Assembly (NCBI GenBank): GCA_036250195.1 | Contig: JAVHZZ010000002.1 | Coordinates: 367,910,624-367,974,623 of the forward strand | DNA from: Mixophyes australis | Lineage: Eukaryota; Chordata; Amphibia; Anura; Limnodynastidae | Length of the DNA: 64,000 nt | Direction of reading: 5' to 3' | Position numbers and translations under genes: made by a program | Shown here: piece after piece, positions 11,001 to 22,608 of the stretch | Layout: every line of letters starts with the position of its first letter | Position numbering within the stretch: position 1 is the stretch's first letter | Notes under the pieces: model-generated | Seen by the model: only the letters and a program-made list of their open reading frames with translations | What the model was told of the DNA's origin: nothing | Databases searched by the model: none

Positions 11001-12800
11001 CTCCCTCCACCTGCCCACTTGACCCCATCCCCTCCCACCTTCTCCACTACCTCTCTCGCGAGGCCTGGTTCCAATTTGCCCACCTCTTCAATTTATCCCT
11101 CTCCTCTGGAACCTTCCCCTCCTCCTTTAAGTATGCTCTCGTCTCCCCCATACTCAAAAAAAAAATGCCCCTTGACGGTGCCTCTCTCTAATTTACACCC
11201 TAATTCCTTTTTCCTCCAAACTTCTCAAATGGGTTGTCTATAAATGCCTTAACTCCTTTCTCTCTTCTCACTCACTCACTGCCCCGCTCCAACTCAATTT
11301 TCGCTCCCTCCACCGAAACTACCCTCTCAAATGTCACTAATGACTTTCTCTTCGCTAAATCTACAGGACACTTCTGCCTTCTTATCCTTTTCAACCTCTC
11401 CTGCCTTCTATACCATTGACCACTCCCTCCTTTTGCAAATTCTCCAATCTATAGGCCTCTGTTACACTGTCCTCTACTGGTTTTCCTCTTACCACACCAA
11501 TCGCTCCTTTTCAGTCTCTACACATGACTCCACATCTCCCCCTCTTCCCTTACTTGTTAGACTGCCCCAAGGATCTCTTCTTGGTCCCTGCTCTTCTCCC
11601 TTTAGACACCTTCTCTTGGTGACCTCATCTGCTCCTTTGTCCTCCAGTACAACGTATATACTTAAGACACCCAAATATACCTTATATCTACTAACCTCTC
11701 CCCTTCCATTATATCCAGTTGTCCCTTGACCATCTCATCTTGGATGTCCCAGTGCTTTCTCAAACTCAATATCTCCAAGACTGAACTAATCATCTTCCCC
11801 CCTTCTAGGGCTTTCTCACCTACCCCTCTCTCACTTTCTGTTAATAACATTCCCCTCCTTTCTGTCCCTCAAATCTGCTGCCCAGGGGTCATGCTCGACT
11901 TCTCCCTCTCCTTTAAACCTCACATTCTCAACCTCTCAAAATCCTGTTACTTCCGCCTCCGGAATATTTGCAAGATCTGGCCTTTTCTCACCATGGAAGC
12001 GACTTGTAATCTCTCACCTTGATTACTGTAACTTACTTCTGTCGCCCATCCAGACTCCCACATTGCCCCTCTTAAGCCCCTCTGCAAGTCACTACATTAT
12101 CTGTGGTCTACAGAACTGAATTTAAACTCCTCACCTACAAAGCGCTCAACCACCCTCCCCCACCTACATCTCCAACCTTATCTCTACCCACACACTCTTT
12201 GCCGCTCCCACCGCTCTGCCAATGACTGCCGCCTCACTACTTCACTCGTCTCCTCTTCCCACCTCCGCCTTCTGGACTTTGCCCGTGTTGCTCTCCATCT
12301 GTGGAATGATCTCCAAAGCTTTATTATTTTAGCCTCTACTCTCCAAGGCTTCAAGCGTGCCCTTAAGACTTATCTCTTTTTTTCAAGCCTATTAACATTC
12401 CTCCTAACACCTTTGTCTCGGCTTTCACCCCAACTACCCTAGCCGATTCCACCCTATTTGTGTCTTTCCCTTACCTTTAGTTTGCAAGCTCTCATGAGCA
12501 AGGCCCTCTTTCTGCTCTTCTTCTACTATTCCATCACCCTCTGTACCTTTTGGTCCTGCTTCCCTAGCTCTGTTTTCTACTTCACATCATTACCATCACT
12601 CTCACTCACTGCCCCGTAAATAATTTGATCTGCATTACCATGTTATCTGTATATTATTTTTTTTATTCAGTATATCTTCTCTTTGTATTTTGTTTTTCAT
12701 GTATCATGTAATGTGCTATGGATCATTGTGTCCTGTATATGTCATGCACGGCGCTGCAGACTTTTTAAATACAAGATAATAATAAGAAAAATAATAATAA
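11001..12800 (+). mobile_element. L2-type LINE, degenerate ORF2 and 3' end
   Basis: Broken frames encode reverse-transcriptase pieces: a segment like the ...DHSLLLQILQSIGL / WFSSY block, VRLPQGSLLGPCSS (the PQGS-xLGP motif), then a block with LKLNISKTELIIFPP, then a domain with LDYCNLLLS. These are typical of L2/Jockey-group ORF2. Frameshifts and stops occur throughout, so the copy is dead. The 3' end has TTGCAAGCTCTCATGAGCA, CACGGCGCTGCAGAC and an AATAA-repeat tail. It lies on the strand opposite to HIP1. Confidence 0.85.
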
Positions 12801-13575
12801 TACCATATAAGGAGATCATATAGCTAATATGTGTAGGAAACGTGATCCAAAGACATGCATAACAACACGCATATGACCATGGATGTCAAGTATGTACATT
12901 ACAACATGACAGGTAGATATGGTGAAAGAACGAATAGATACCTATAGAGGGAAAGATGGACGCACATTTGAAATATTCACAACGTTTATAAATCAATTAA
13001 CAGGTTAGTGTATCCTTGATTCTACATATAAATAAAAAATAAATAAACCTAATACTGAATAATTACATCTAATATGTCATTTAATAAAGGAAACGTTTGC
13101 ATAAGTTAAATGACTTGAGCTTTTTTACAATAAAAATCTCTGTATAAAAAAGTCTCAGAGCTCAGAAAGGAATTTGCGCATACTTAGGGTAGCTATATAT
13201 GAACACAGGCCTATACTGCTAAGAGGGGTAGAGATATATCCTCCGTCCTAAAACTGTTCTAAACTATATGTTCCCTAAAACAAGAAAATATGCTTGTTAG
13301 ATGCATTCAGACCACCTAGCATTTTGTGTACAAATCTAAATTATAGGGCATTGTGTTTATTTACTAATAATATGCAAAAATAGAGACATGCATTAACCCA
13401 TACCAATCAGATGTTTATTTTCATTGTCTTACTTGTATCGGACTGATTAATGTCTATTCCTGATTGGTGGCTATAGTCTACTGCCTATTTGCTAGTCAAT
13501 AACCCCAACTGTCAGTTAACACACTCTGGTAGCATAGCAGCACTCAAAGTGCTACAGCAAATGCTGGAACCTTAC
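12801..13575 (-). other. Intron stretch upstream of a HIP1 exon
   Basis: A short inverted CAAT-type repeat is visible at about 13405-13470 (ACCAATCAGATGT and CTGATTGGTGGCTAT). The rest is AT-rich with no recognised content. Confidence 0.55.
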
Positions 13576-13759
13576 GCTCTATCTCAGTCAGACTCTTCTG
13601 TGCTTTCTCAGTATCTTGTCTCCTCCTCTTCAACTCTTCCAACTCTGTGCGCAGAAACTCATTTTCATCCACTGCCTGCTCCCTCAGGTGCTTCTGTTCT
13701 GCTAACTCCGCCTCTAGCTCTTGGATCCGCCCTTTCAGATTAATAACCAACCGGTGACT
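13576..13759 (-). CDS. HIP1: HIP1 exon: central coiled coil
   Basis: This 184-nt exon is the largest found. It encodes SHRLVIN, LKGRIQELEAELAEQ, KHLREQAVDENEFLRTELEE, LKRRRQ and DTEKAQKSLTEIE, plus one base of Arg. Regular leucines and charged residues show a continuous coiled coil. This part of HIP1 is known to mediate dimerisation and to bind clathrin light chain. The acceptor is ATATTTCAG and the donor GTAAGG. Confidence 0.96.
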
Positions 13760-15779
13760 CTGAAATATATGAATCTTATCAAATATGCCCTTCATCTCCT
13801 CTATGGACCTTTTACCAACATTAATCATTTCTAACACGAAAAGGAGTTATTTGCTACAGGTAAATCAAATATTATAATTGATGTAATTTAGCCGGTTTTT
13901 ACACGTCTACAGCCCTGTATGCGTATATAGTGGGATCTGCTGAAAAACCGTAATCACTCGCTGAACTGGCTGTAGATTGAATCAATGGGGTGATTGCTCC
14001 CCTGATTACCTCCATACAAGAATACAATAAAATAAAGATGGATGGGTCTGTGAAATATTTAAATAAAAGGAGAGTGACAAACTTTAAGGTGTTTAGGTCA
14101 TAGAGATTGCACATCAGCAAATCGGGATCATTTTCTGACTTGTTTGGAGTTCATGGAATGCCTGGGTTCCCTGTAGGTAAGTAACTGTGCCAAATGTGAT
14201 CAGAGAGGGCATTATGCCCAGATATGCACAACAGGAATGCATTTAAATAAGGTTTACAATGTAAAATGATGATCAGCTACTGGGCCAAATAGTTGTCTTT
14301 CGAAGGATATATCATTTTCAGTTTTAGGAGGAATATCACAAGTTAACCCAACCCCAAAATATTATTTACCTGGAGTCAGAGGTGCCAAGTGATTCAGCAG
14401 GTCCTCTGATGACTGGCGCTGCCCAAGGTGTTGTTGGCAGACAGCATGTAAGTGTACTCTGGGATCAGGACTAACGTGTGATATTCAACTCAAAAGTGAA
14501 TTATCTGTTTTGGGTGGAATTAGCCTTTAACGTGTCCTTCTGACCCCATGGAACTGTGTAGGTATATAATGTCTATAACTATGTTTCTCCTCTGCTTTTC
14601 AGGAATATGTACTTACTTTCTTTTACATCTGCCGTCAGCAACCTCATTAGCAAAATGATGCTCCATAAAAGGCTTGTTGGGGCAGATTCATCTGACAGTC
14701 AGTCATACTCTAATCACGTAGTAACTCCCTCTCTCCTGCATCAAATGGAATCTCTCCACCAATCACAAACCTGCTCTTTCCTCCCTAAGCCTGATACTCA
14801 TGGGCAATAAGCTTAGGAAGGAAAGAGCTTTCTGGTGATTGGTTAAGTGACTTCCTTCAATGTAGAGGAGGGTTAGGTGGGAAAGTCCTGATGTGAGAGG
14901 ACTGTCCCCTAGCCAAAACATTTGTCCCAACTCAAGGAAGGGTGGGGGGTACTATATCACTGCACACCAGCGGGTCCATGCACGCCAACAAGTGCCTCTG
15001 CTCTCTGCGGCAATTGAAGGGTGTTTTTATGGAAGATAAAGGTGTTGGGAGGGTCTAACACGTCAGAAGTGCTGGACATGACCACAACTCCTTTTTGCAT
15101 GTGCTCCACCGCTTAGTTCTACATTTGTTCCGATTACCTCAGAAACACTGATGGAAAACGTTGTATTGTGTATGCAGTGCATGTTGTCTGTCCTGAACAA
15201 ACAGCGCTGAATAACAGCTCTGACACAGACCCACCTCAGCAGGTAGTTGTATAGAGGTGCAGCATGCTAATGAGGTCACTGGCAGTCAGAGTGTGAAAGA
15301 GTAAATGAACAGGAATTGCTGAAAGGGGGATGAGAATCACAGTAAAGTATAGAGATAATATACACACAAGGTTCTCTGGTGATGAAAAGCTGCATCAAAA
15401 TGTTATCATTTGGCCAATAAATTAACTAACTGATTTTAGTTTATTCATGATACATTCCCTTTACGTTATAACTCTGGAACACACATGTGACACTTGAATG
15501 AAGGACAACTGTATTCCCTCTCTTACATGACTTGTGTAATACTGAAATGAGGGATTATGAATGAAATGAACTCATGCAAAGCACAGACAGTAGTAGCTCT
15601 ATAGTTTTTCTTATTGGCTGTTTCACTCAGGCAGAATATACCTTGAGGCTGGCCTAGCACTCTGTAACTGGCATAAGAAATGTGACTGCAAAGTATTTTC
15701 TGTTAAGTATAGGTACCTGTGATCATAAAATCTAATAACTTACAGTTTCATTAGCATTTCATTTGGACAAACGTTTTAC
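13760..15779 (-). other. HIP1 intron with one small palindromic repeat
   Basis: The intron is 2020 bp. Positions 14757-14842 form an imperfect inverted repeat (CCACCAATCAC...GGTGATTGG, with CTCTTTCCT and its inverse inside), probably a small MITE. No other element is recognised. Confidence 0.6.
14757..14842. repeat. Imperfect inverted repeat (possible MITE)
   Basis: The left arm CCACCAATCACAAACCTGC pairs with the right arm ending TTTCTGGTGATTGG. The centre reads CTTTCCTCCCTAAGC against GCTTAGGAAGGAAAG. No clear target duplication is seen. Confidence 0.55.
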
Positions 15780-15852
15780 CTCTGCCTTGAAGTTCCCCAG
15801 TTCATCTCTCAGAATGGCAATTTCTTTGTACAACTGCTCTATGACTCGATCT
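15780..15852 (-). CDS. HIP1: HIP1 exon: start of central coiled coil
   Basis: The exon is 73 nt. One base completes Lys, then it encodes DRVIEQLYKEIAILRDELGN and FKAE. Heptad-like spacing of I, L and Y marks the start of the coiled coil. The acceptor is CTCTCTCTCAG. The donor GTAAAACG is weaker than its neighbours at +5, but the phase (0) fits the next exon. Confidence 0.93.
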
Positions 15853-17356
15853 CTGAGAGAGAGATGTAAGCATAAGAAAAGGTGGAAGATATAGGACAAA
15901 GGACTTAACATCAACCCAATTATAATACGCACTGACAAAAAACTAATCATGAATAAAAATATAAATACAAATCCACAAATGCTGACTACTTCATAACTCC
16001 TTCCTTCTGACAGTATGTTTATAAACATTCTATAAGTTGATACTACTGCTCCAGGCAGACATAGGTAAATCTCCATTAAGGATGACAACATCATAGTGAG
16101 TGAGCCTATGGGTCCAGTAAGGAGCCAGGAACTGTTCCATATGATTCTTGTCCAAGTGAATAATAAAATGTGGAATTATATATTTCACAAGTATAAAATT
16201 GGGGCTGTGGTGTTGTTACAAGTAAAACCACTGTAATATCACCAACATTAGCCTTAGGTTAAAGAAAAGTGTTCAGCAATGTGCTAGTAAGACCTGGAGA
16301 AGTTCTTATCTACAAATCAACACAAATGTATCCAGTGTAACCTGGAGCAAGAAGTACTTGGCATGTTTTTTACATGCACTTTTCACTGATTGCCAAAGAA
16401 GACTCATCAGGGACTGCTCTGACTAATCAGCATCTCCACTAACAGAGTGATTACTATGTTCTCAAAAGATCCTGAGACCAACACTACAACCAAGCTCCCC
16501 ATATTCATAAGCCATGCCTGCCATACACAGGCAGACAGTAGAACATTTCAAGTGATATACGCAAAATAGCCAATTATATATAATAATAAATCTATATAAA
16601 TCAATTTTTAAAAAATAACTAATTGTCATGTACTTGAAATTCATTCAACGCTTCTCCCTGATGGTGGCACTGTTTTGCTGTTTCATATATTCGGAACTTC
16701 CAGATGTCACCAGCAGGTGACAAATTAGCTTTGCGTGGCATTCCCAGGTTCTGTTCCATTACCATCTGCACCAACGTAATCCTTATGGGCTGGTACTCTT
16801 GTCCAGGCTTGCTGGAGGGCCTGCAATGGATCTAACCATTCTGAGCCTTAGACTTGTGCCTGGCATTGTACTGTGGATCATGTCCCACTGCCCTGGCCCT
16901 GTTTGCTACCTTGGCTAATTTGCTTTAGCTTATTTATCTTCAGTTACCTGTATTTTTGTTACTGCATTATTCTGTTTCAGTTGTTATTCCTTGTTCCTCC
17001 TGTACTATCTCCTTTTGTTATTACAATATTATATTGTTATTATTACTTTGTGTTTGTTTTCAGTAAAACATTTACATTACCTTTCTGTTATTCACAAGCT
17101 TTTTCAAAGTCTTTCAACCTTGTGTTGTCACTGAGCGCACAAAATCCACGCAAAGGATAAATACATAATTTGGTTTTACAAAGCAATTTAATATTGCTTC
17201 ACTTACTAGTATAAACCAAACTAGATAGAGCTCAAAATAATGTTTTTATGGTTTCTACATTGTCTGCAGTGGGAATATAATTTTTTTTTAGCCAATCCAC
17301 TCACCAATATCTGTCACTCATATTCATCAATCTAGTCTTCCAACACCATCACTTAC
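15853..17356 (-). other. HIP1 intron, unassigned
   Basis: The intron is 1504 bp. It has a T-rich, phenylalanine-type plus-strand frame at about 16873-17160 but no recognisable gene or family repeat. Confidence 0.6.
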
Positions 17357-17454
17357 TTTTCATCCCTGCTCATGCCATTCTGATTGCTGAAATTGAAAGG
17401 GTCATTGCTGAAGGAGCTGCCAAATATATCATCAAACTTATTTTCAGGTAGACT
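17357..17454 (-). CDS. HIP1: HIP1 exon: AP-2 binding motifs
   Basis: The exon is 98 nt. It encodes SLPENK, then FDDIFGSSFSNDPFNF, then SNQNGMSRDE plus two bases of Lys. FDDIF fits the FxDxF form and NDPF contains DPF; both are known short motifs for the AP-2 alpha-appendage, so this linker probably recruits AP-2 as in mammals. The acceptor is TTTCAG and the donor GTAAGTGA. Confidence 0.95.
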
Positions 17455-18800
17455 CTGAAAGAAAAGAAAGAATACTATAATAGGTTATATGCATGACAGA
17501 CAAACACTGAGTTTTGATCCAATTCAGTCCAGAAATGACATATGATTCTTTCAATTGGTTTTTTTTTTTTTTTTTAAAGCATTTACCAAGATACACAGCA
17601 AACACAATGTACTACGCTGTGCAGCTGGATACCCTGCTCCTTCTATTATCTAAATCTCAGTCTCTGGCATCCCACTTGCCTCCTCACATCATGACACTGC
17701 CTCTGTCACATCTGCCCTGTCCTCACTAACATAATCACACAAGTATACAGGTCACTGCCTCTCACAAGCTCAGCAAATTCATCTCCTGTTGCTGTGAGCG
17801 TTCAAATGATCTGATTGGCTACAGGTTGTTCTATCCCCTCCTGTGAGCAGGAATTGAATATTGAATATAACAGGGTTCTCAGACCTTAGTCAAACACACC
17901 TTAAATATTCAACATTGTTGTGAAGTTTTCTATTGGTGATTTCTGAGCACTTATGACTTGGAAATGCGTCTTTATGCAAAGTCATAAGCTTTAATCAAAT
18001 TAATCCTAATCATTTCTGATCTTTACCTCTATTTCTCTCAATTCGATGTCATCACCTCTATCAATATCCTTACTGTTATTATTTCTCACCAGGGTCCGTG
18101 ATGTACAGTACTAGGCTGCCCATTAGGAATCTCACTTCCCCTCCAAACACTGCAGCACCTGGTGCTTTGCCTCTCTGCAGCTATTATAAAATATCATATA
18201 CAACAATGATAGTTCTCAGCTGCACCCTCCGATAGTTACATTCATAACTATTTCCTCTTCTGAATACTTTTATTGAGATCTGCTAAACAACAGTTAGTAT
18301 ACGCCAATGACACCGTGTAAACAGCCACAGAGATGGCAGCACAGTGGCTTAGTGGTTAGCACTTCTGCCTCACAGCACTGGGGTCATGAGTTTGATTCCC
18401 GACCATGGCCTTATCCTTGTGGAGTTTGTATGTTCTTCCAGTGTTTGCATGGGTTTCCTCCTGGTGCTCCGGTTTCCTCCCACAATCCAAAGACATGCTA
18501 GTAGGTTAATTGGCTGCTATCAAATTGCTCTCTCTCTCTCTCTGTCTGTGTGTGTGTATGTTAGGGAATTTAGACTGTAAGCTGCAATGGGGCAGGGACT
18601 GATGTGAGTGAGTTATATGTACAGCTCTGCGGAATTAGTGGCGCTATATAAATAGATGATGATGATGAGATGCAATTTAGAGTGACTGACCCCATCAGCC
18701 TCAGTGTCTGTCCTCCTGACTATCCTGCCACCCCTACCCTGTTCTCTTATTCTCTGTAGTAGATACGATAACACCAGCATAATTATCTCTCATTACTTAC
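17455..18800 (-). other. HIP1 intron with full-length SINE
   Basis: The intron is 1346 bp. It has a T run at about 17560-17575 and contains the SINE at 18335-18668. The rest is unassigned. Confidence 0.7.
18335..18668 (+). mobile_element. tRNA-headed SINE, full length
   Basis: The head GGCAGCACAGTGGCTTAGTG GTTAGCAC resembles a tRNA A box, and GAGTTTGATTCCC resembles a B box (GGTTCGANTCC). The middle carries GTGGAGTTTGTATGTTCTTC and TTTCCTCC blocks. The tail has AGACTGTAAGCTGCAATGGG and GTGGCGCTATATAAATAGAT with GAT repeats. It is non-coding and presumably transcribed by Pol III when active. Confidence 0.88.
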
Positions 18801-18941
18801 CTGGTGAGATGAGTCCATCCCAACTAGATCATCAGTCTCCACTAAAGTTTCGCTGTCAGGAGGAGAATTTTCTGTAGGTATAAGAACCACAGGGCTTATG
18901 TGCTCAGACAAAGCCGAAGCCCGCAGGAAGTTTGGGGGGTT
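18801..18941 (-). CDS. HIP1: HIP1 exon: linker with clathrin-box-like motif
   Basis: The exon is 141 nt, in phase 0 at both ends. It encodes NPPNFLRASALSEHISPVV, a variable acidic stretch, then DDLVGMDSSHQ. Human HIP1 has LMDMD at this place, a clathrin-box type motif that binds the clathrin heavy-chain terminal domain. Here the aligned residues are LVGMD, which still fit L-hydrophobic-x-hydrophobic-acidic. The acceptor is CATTTTAG and the donor GTAAGTAA. Confidence 0.95.
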
Positions 18942-20388
18942 CTAAAATGAAAACAAAAAAAAGCTGTCATATAATGTACTAGTACAGTAATTATAACACA
19001 TTGACAGATCCAATAAAACAACTAACGATTACTTAGCTAAAATAAAAGCACTTGCTAGAATAACACAAGCAGATGAACTCTCTGTAACACTCCTGTACAT
19101 TGCTACACAAACTGTTTGTAGACTGTTATAGGCAGCCAAAACGCCCTGATAAAAGAGGTCAACAGAACTCTGTTCTGATGTAATAAAGTAGATTTATTGT
19201 ATAAAAACACAGAATGGGAACACGGAGGAGGAATGGTCATGTTTCCATTTCATTCTTTAAGAAAAGCTGCACCTAGTGCACTACTAATGCTGTATAAGGA
19301 TTTCATAATATATTGACAACTAACTCATTTTTCAACCATTATACTATCATATAAATTATAAATATAGCTTGTAGCCAGCAGTAAAATAAAGAAAAAAAAT
19401 ATGCACGTATGCAAAACATACGGGTATCAAAGACTAAAAAAGGTAAAATGACTGCAGCCTTTGCTGTGTCTAACCCATGAGTATGTACATACTAGGCATA
19501 GATTTATGTCATCTCTCTGTGCAGGTTCTAAAAGAAATCAGAGTACTGTGTCTGCTACATCTCTGCCTGCTCTCTGTCATATTTCCAGCCCTTTCCAGAC
19601 ATGGCCACATATAACTTGAAACTGGGCCACATCCACTAAGCTGTTGTGTTCTCAGAAGCTCAAAATGATTGACAATAGAGCTCTGTTAAGGGATACAGGG
19701 AAGAGAAGACAAGCAATGGAAACTGTGGGGAATAGTGAGCTATGTAACATGTAAAAACTGAGTAAAGTCCTATAAAAAAATTGTTTTAGAAATTCAACCC
19801 TAATTTTTACATTAAATAAAAGACAGAAAAAAGGTCAGTTCAAGCATCCCTTTTATTGTTGCACACTGGGTTGGCAGCACAGTGACTAAGTGGTTAGTCT
19901 TCTGTATCACAGCGCTGGGGTCATGAGTTCAATTCCAGACCATGGCCTTATCTGTGTGGAGTTTGTATGTTCTCCCTGTGTTTGCGTGGGTTTCCTCCAG
20001 GTGCTTCGGTTACCTCCCACACTCCAAAAACATACTAGTAGGTTAATTGGCTGCTATCAAATTGACCCTAGTCTGTCTTTGTGTATGTTAGGGAATTTAG
20101 ACTGTAAGCTCCAATGGGGCAGGGACTGATGTGAGTGAGTTCTCTGTACAGCGCTGGGGAATTACTGGCAATAAATGATGATGATGATCTCACCACCATA
20201 CATAACTGATAGACCGAGACATTAGCTTCCACGTAGTTGCAGAGTAAAGGAACTTTTGCAAATATACTGGTGTTTTTTCCAAGTGGATTTCTCTTGTATA
20301 TTTAGTGCAGCATTAAAGCCTAGATCATGAGGCATACAATATCATATAGACGTCTCAGCACTCTGCAGCCTGAAGCAATCTGCCTTAC
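18942..20388 (-). other. HIP1 intron with full-length SINE
   Basis: The intron is 1447 bp, with a plus-strand SINE at 19873-20188. The rest is AT-rich and unassigned. Confidence 0.7.
19873..20188 (+). mobile_element. tRNA-headed SINE, nearly full length
   Basis: It is the same family as the copy at 18335. The head reads GGCAGCACAGTGACTAAGTG, the B-box-like part ATGAGTTCAATTCC, and the tail AGACTGTAAGCTCCAATGGG. The last part is shortened (ATTACTGGCAATAAATGATG), having lost the CGCTATAT block. Confidence 0.87.
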
Positions 20389-20464
20389 CTCTGGAAGCTG
20401 AGGAATCTGCAGCAGGCGTTTGAAGTATTGCAGGTTACTGGAGCGGTAAAACAATTCCTTCAGC
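20389..20464 (-). CDS. HIP1: HIP1 exon: end of ANTH region
   Basis: The exon is 76 nt. One base completes Lys, then it encodes LKELFYRSSNLQYFKRLLQ and IPQLPE before the donor GTAAGG. The acceptor is TTACGTAG. It corresponds to LKDLFYRSSNLQYFKRLIQ in human HIP1. Confidence 0.95.
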
Positions 20465-20642
20465 CTACGTAAAAAAAAAAAAATCCCCTGTATTAAACTT
20501 GTATCACTTAAATAATAAAAATCCCTCCATCCTCGGAAACTAATCCTTACCAGCGCTGGCGCAGGTTATTTCCATCTTAAATACAGTCCTACATATTTAC
20601 CATGATTCATGAATGTCAGTGACTGAGAGTGACTATACTTAC
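20465..20642 (-). other. Short HIP1 intron
   Basis: This 178-bp GT-AG intron has a GTAAGTATAG donor and a TTACGTAG acceptor next to a 13-base A run (a T run on the coding strand). There is no repeat insertion. It is one of the two shortest introns of the gene seen here. Confidence 0.9.
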
Positions 20643-20700
20643 TTCTGAAACTGTTCCATAAAGCGATCCCGGTGACCCTGTAATGTATCTGTAGGGAGGC
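20643..20700 (-). CDS. HIP1: HIP1 exon: end of ANTH region
   Basis: The exon is 58 nt. It completes Cys and encodes LPTDTLQGHRDRFMEQFQ, then two bases of Lys. The acceptor is TGCTTTCAG and the donor GTAAGTAT. It matches the LPADTLQGHRDRF segment shared by HIP1 and HIP1R. Confidence 0.95.
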
Positions 20701-21382
20701 CTGAAAGCAGAAAAGACAGTCTCTCTGGGACTAACATCTACTATGACAACATCCTCAGTACTTAATGTTGATAAAGTCTCATGGACAATTTCTGGTGGCC
20801 TTGCTGTTAGCGAACTACAATAACCAGCCTGCTCTGCCAATCAGCGAGTGCTGCAGCTCATGTCAGCTACAAACCTACTAGTTTCCTGCCCGAAATATTG
20901 TATGGTCTTTCTGCAGGGTTTCACCTCCTACTGTATCGGTGTTTTATATTAATTCAAAATAGAGGTAGGGAGAGTTGCAGCCACTCGATTCCCTGCTATT
21001 TGCAAGATGCCCCTTGGATTTTTACTGAACAATAAAGTATAGAAAATAATCTTCAAATAAGCATACGCGATAAATCCTTTTATGTGCACTATTCTAGAAC
21101 ACTTACATTATATCATTTCAACTACTAGCCACTCATTTCCTGTTACACTTCTAAATAGGAAACAGGAAAACTCTTTACAAACCGTATCCCACTATGTGAA
21201 ATTAACTATGAGCCAGCAGCATTCAAGAGAACTATATAAAATTATCAGGGTTGTATAGCGCATTCACATGTGTCACCTCCAAATTCCGATACATTACTAT
21301 CTGACACCCCTCAGAACGTATCCTTTGTAACAGCAACTTACAGCACAAGACTGTTGTGATAGACAGTCGTGTTGGGAACATC

Positions 21383-21715
21383 GGGCCTGATTCATTAAGG
21401 ATCTTAACTTCAGAAACTTCTTATTTCAGTCTCCAGGACAAAACCATGTTACAATGCAAGGGGTGCAAATTAATATTCTGTTTTGCACATAAGTTAAATA
21501 CTGCCTGTTTTTTCATGTAGCTCACAAATATCAACGTTAAATTTCAGTGTACAAATAAGCTATCAAGTATTTGTGTGCTACATGAAAAAACAGTCAGTAT
21601 TTAACTTATGTGCAAAACAGAATACTAATTTGCACCCCTTGCATTGTAATATGGTTTTGTCCAGGAGACTGACATAAGAAGTTTCTGAAGTTAAGATCCT
21701 TAATGAATTAGGCCC
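21383..21715. mobile_element. 333-bp palindromic TIR element (family A)
   Basis: The element is 333 bp from GGGCCTGATTCATTAAGG to CCTTAATGAATTAGGCCC. The target duplication ATC lies at 21380-21382 and 21716-21718. It is the same length as the copies at 5572 and 59528. Confidence 0.9.
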
Positions 21716-22293
21716 ATCTAGTTTTTGCACAACAGAACCAGACTGCAGGGTGTGAAAGAAAAACAAAACAGGCAGAACAGCTTAACCCCTGCACTGAATA
21801 AGGTTGTACCACACAGAAATCTACTATCAGACAATGGGTTACTCATAAAACAGGCTATTGATCACAGAGAGCTATGGCTGACATTTACCGGAAGAAACTT
21901 GCCAAGCACTGAAACTAAATTGATGTATTTTTGCATTGAGGTTTTCCTGTTAGCCTTCCTCAAGATCAATACAACTGTGCAGATCGCATAGACTTGCTGA
22001 GCTACACATTGACAAGGAGGTTGATAGTCTCCATATCCCCTTCCCAAAGGTGCAACGTTCTCCAGAGTAGCATTATAGGACCATTTTTATTACCGAATCT
22101 CTGACTGTAAGATATTGTTCACTCGCACATGTTAAAGGAGGACTACGGGATTTTTTCTTAAACTAATGAACCCCCATCTGCCTCCCCAACTAAAGCATAT
22201 GCTCAATCACATGGGTGTCTATAACCAATGCTTCTACAGCTATAACAACCTGCAGGAGTGTAACATGCAGCTCAGTAGAAGGTTGGTAATTCA

Positions 22294-22608
22294 GCTGATT
22301 GTACAACTATCGCAGCCTGTCCATCGCACCCCAACAAAGCTGATTGTACAACTGTCGCAGCCTGTCCATCGCACCCCAACAAATCTGATTGTACAACTAT
22401 CGCAGCCTGTCCATCGCACCCCAACAAAACTGATTGTACAACTGTCGCAGCCTGTCCATCGCACCCCAACAAATCTGACTGTACAACTATCGCAGCCTGT
22501 CCATCGTACCCCAACAAAGCTGATTGTACAACTGTCGCAGCCTGTCCATCGCACCCCAACAAAGCTGATTGTACAACTGTCGCAGCCTGTCCATCGCACC
22601 CCAACAAA
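22294..22608. repeat. Minisatellite, 7 copies of a 45-bp unit
   Basis: Seven head-to-tail copies of a 45-bp unit (core CTGATTGTACAACTRTCGC then CAGCCTGTCCATCGCACCCC) are exactly in register and almost identical. Because 45 is a multiple of 3 and the unit lacks stops in several frames, it creates long spurious open frames on both strands (IVQLSQPVHRTPT repeated on plus). It lies in the HIP1 intron 20701-23165. Confidence 0.95.

Noticed and set aside
11331..11729. 132-codon plus-strand frame as a host gene
   Set aside because: It is a piece of a frameshifted LINE reverse transcriptase (PQGSLLGP motif).
18335..18410. tRNA gene
   Set aside because: A- and B-box-like segments are present, but no cloverleaf with a proper anticodon arm can be drawn, and the sequence continues as a repeated SINE.
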